Part shown: positions 14,571 to 15,226 of the stretch, in pieces | Layout of the letters: each line of letters opens with the position of its first letter | Position numbering within the stretch: the stretch's first letter is position 1 | NCBI GenBank assembly: GCA_002788515.1 | Contig: PFRJ01000047.1 | Coordinates: 1-15,226 of the forward strand | Reading direction: 5' to 3' | Length of the DNA stretch: 15,226 nt | From: Nitrosopumilales archaeon CG_4_9_14_0_2_um_filter_34_16 | GTDB taxonomy: Archaea; Thermoproteota; Nitrososphaeria; Nitrososphaerales; Nitrosopumilaceae | Program-made: the position numbers and the translations under genes | The notes under the pieces: generated by a model | The model's database searches: none | What the model saw: only the letters and a program-made list of their open reading frames with translations | Told to the model about the DNA's origin: nothing

Positions 14571-15226
14571 TTGGAAATTATCCCAATACATGTTGAAAAA
14601 GAAATTGTCCCTTCTGATGATATTGCTGATATTGTTCTAAACTCTGAAAAATTAGATGATGGAGATATCTTAGTAATTGCTCAAAAAATTATCTCCAAAC
14701 AAGAAGGACGTTTAATTGATTTGTCTACTGTGACTCCTTCTTTATTGGCTGAAGGTATCGGTTCACAATATTGTAAAGATCCTAAAATTGTTGAATTGAT
14801 CTTATCTGAATCAAAACGAATTGTAAGAATGAATAAAGGAATTTTGATAGTTGAAACTCACCATGGGTTTATTTGTGCAAATGCTGGTGTTGATGAAAGT
14901 AATATTGAGAAAGGATATGCAACATTATTGCCCATAAATTCTGATGTTTCTGCACAAAGAATAAGGAGGAAAATCTTAGAACAATCAAACAAAAATGTTG
15001 CAGTTATAATTTCAGATACTTTTGGACGTCCATTTAGACTGGGTCAAATTAATCACGCAATTGGTGTATCTGGGTTAAATCCTGTTTTGGATTATGAGGG
15101 AACTCCTGATTCTTTTAATAAACTTTTACGGGTTACTGCATTGGCAGTTGCTGATGAACTTGCATCTGCATCTGAATTGGTAATGGGGAAATCTCTGAAA
15201 TGCCCATTTGCAATAATTCGTAACTA
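14571..15226 (+). CDS. cofE: Coenzyme F420:L-glutamate ligase, 3' end outside window
   Basis: CofE adds glutamate residues to F420-0 using GTP, completing the deazaflavin cofactor. From the TTG at 14571 the frame runs open to the window edge: 218 complete codons, so about 30 residues are missing relative to a single-domain archaeal CofE of about 250. Seen: EIIPIHVEKEIVPSDDIADIV at the N terminus (about 20 residues), GDILVIAQKIISKQEG, IVRMNKGILIVETHHGFICA, NAGVDESN, LLPINSDVSAQRIR, SDTFGRPFRLGQINHAIGVS (from residue 148), DYEGTPDSF, and VADELASASELVMGKS. The TTG is the only sensible start since the next ATG is inside the fold. No C-terminal FMN-reductase-like domain, as found in the mycobacterial FbiB fusion, is expected, but the end is not visible. 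Confidence 0.93.
   Translation, partial: MEIIPIHVEKEIVPSDDIADIVLNSEKLDDGDILVIAQKIISKQEGRLIDLSTVTPSLLAEGIGSQYCKDPKIVELILSESKRIVRMNKGILIVETHHGFICANAGVDESNIEKGYATLLPINSDVSAQRIRRKILEQSNKNVAVIISDTFGRPFRLGQINHAIGVSGLNPVLDYEGTPDSFNKLLRVTALAVADELASASELVMGKSLKCPFAIIRN

Noticed and set aside
1..15226. Mobile elements, CRISPR arrays, tRNA and rRNA genes
   Set aside because: No transposase or integrase motifs, no regularly spaced repeats, and no cloverleaf or conserved rRNA sequence were seen on either strand.

Overview
The window reads as a piece of chromosome from a mesophilic, ammonia-oxidising-type archaeon (Nitrososphaerota/Thaumarchaeota, most like the marine Nitrosopumilus group). The DNA is AT-rich. 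The gene set is archaeal: Alba chromatin protein, deoxyhypusine synthase, PAC2-type proteasome chaperone homologue, archaeal/eukaryotic-type prolyl-tRNA synthetase with a C-terminal zinc module, archaeal SMC, GxGNC-type inositol-phosphate synthase, and CofE of F420 synthesis. Together with an EgtB/EgtD ergothioneine pair, this combination points to Thaumarchaeota. The lineage call is inference from gene content; no rRNA or tRNA is present.

Layout. 2-563 (+): the 3' part of an Alba gene with an unusual N-terminal extension, then a tiny cysteine-bearing membrane protein. 560-2947 (-): LysE-type exporter, PAC2 protein and deoxyhypusine synthase, about 45 bp apart. 3031-4125 (+): inositol-3-phosphate synthase. 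4126-4860 (-): nitrilase-family amidohydrolase. 5038-8562 (+): SMC. 8559-9524 (-): an isolated DppF/OppF-like ABC ATPase. 9620-10642 (+): egtD. 10639-11949 (-): egtB. 11993-13435 (-): proS. 13495-13782 (-): small four-cysteine protein. 13886-14536 (+): SerB-like HAD phosphatase. 14571-15226 (+): cofE, cut by the window end.

How the genes relate. Most are housekeeping genes in short transcription units, not a single pathway. The clearest functional pair is egtD and egtB: histidine trimethylation, then sulfoxide formation, giving ergothioneine. They are arranged tail to tail. Other links are looser: inositol phosphate (probably for polar lipid head groups), hypusine modification of aIF5A, F420 tail glutamylation, and serine synthesis.

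Two genome-wide habits show. First, all four convergent gene pairs have no spacer: three share a 4-bp stop overlap (TTAA or CTAA) and one pair abuts exactly. Second, TTG is the start codon of 8 of the 14 visible starts, and many genes have a TATA-like box about 23-30 bp upstream of the start codon, as expected for leaderless or nearly leaderless transcripts. No mobile element, CRISPR array, tRNA, rRNA or clear new multi-gene system was found. The most unusual non-coding signal is a pair of overlapping perfect palindromes in the divergent promoter region at 13819-13848.
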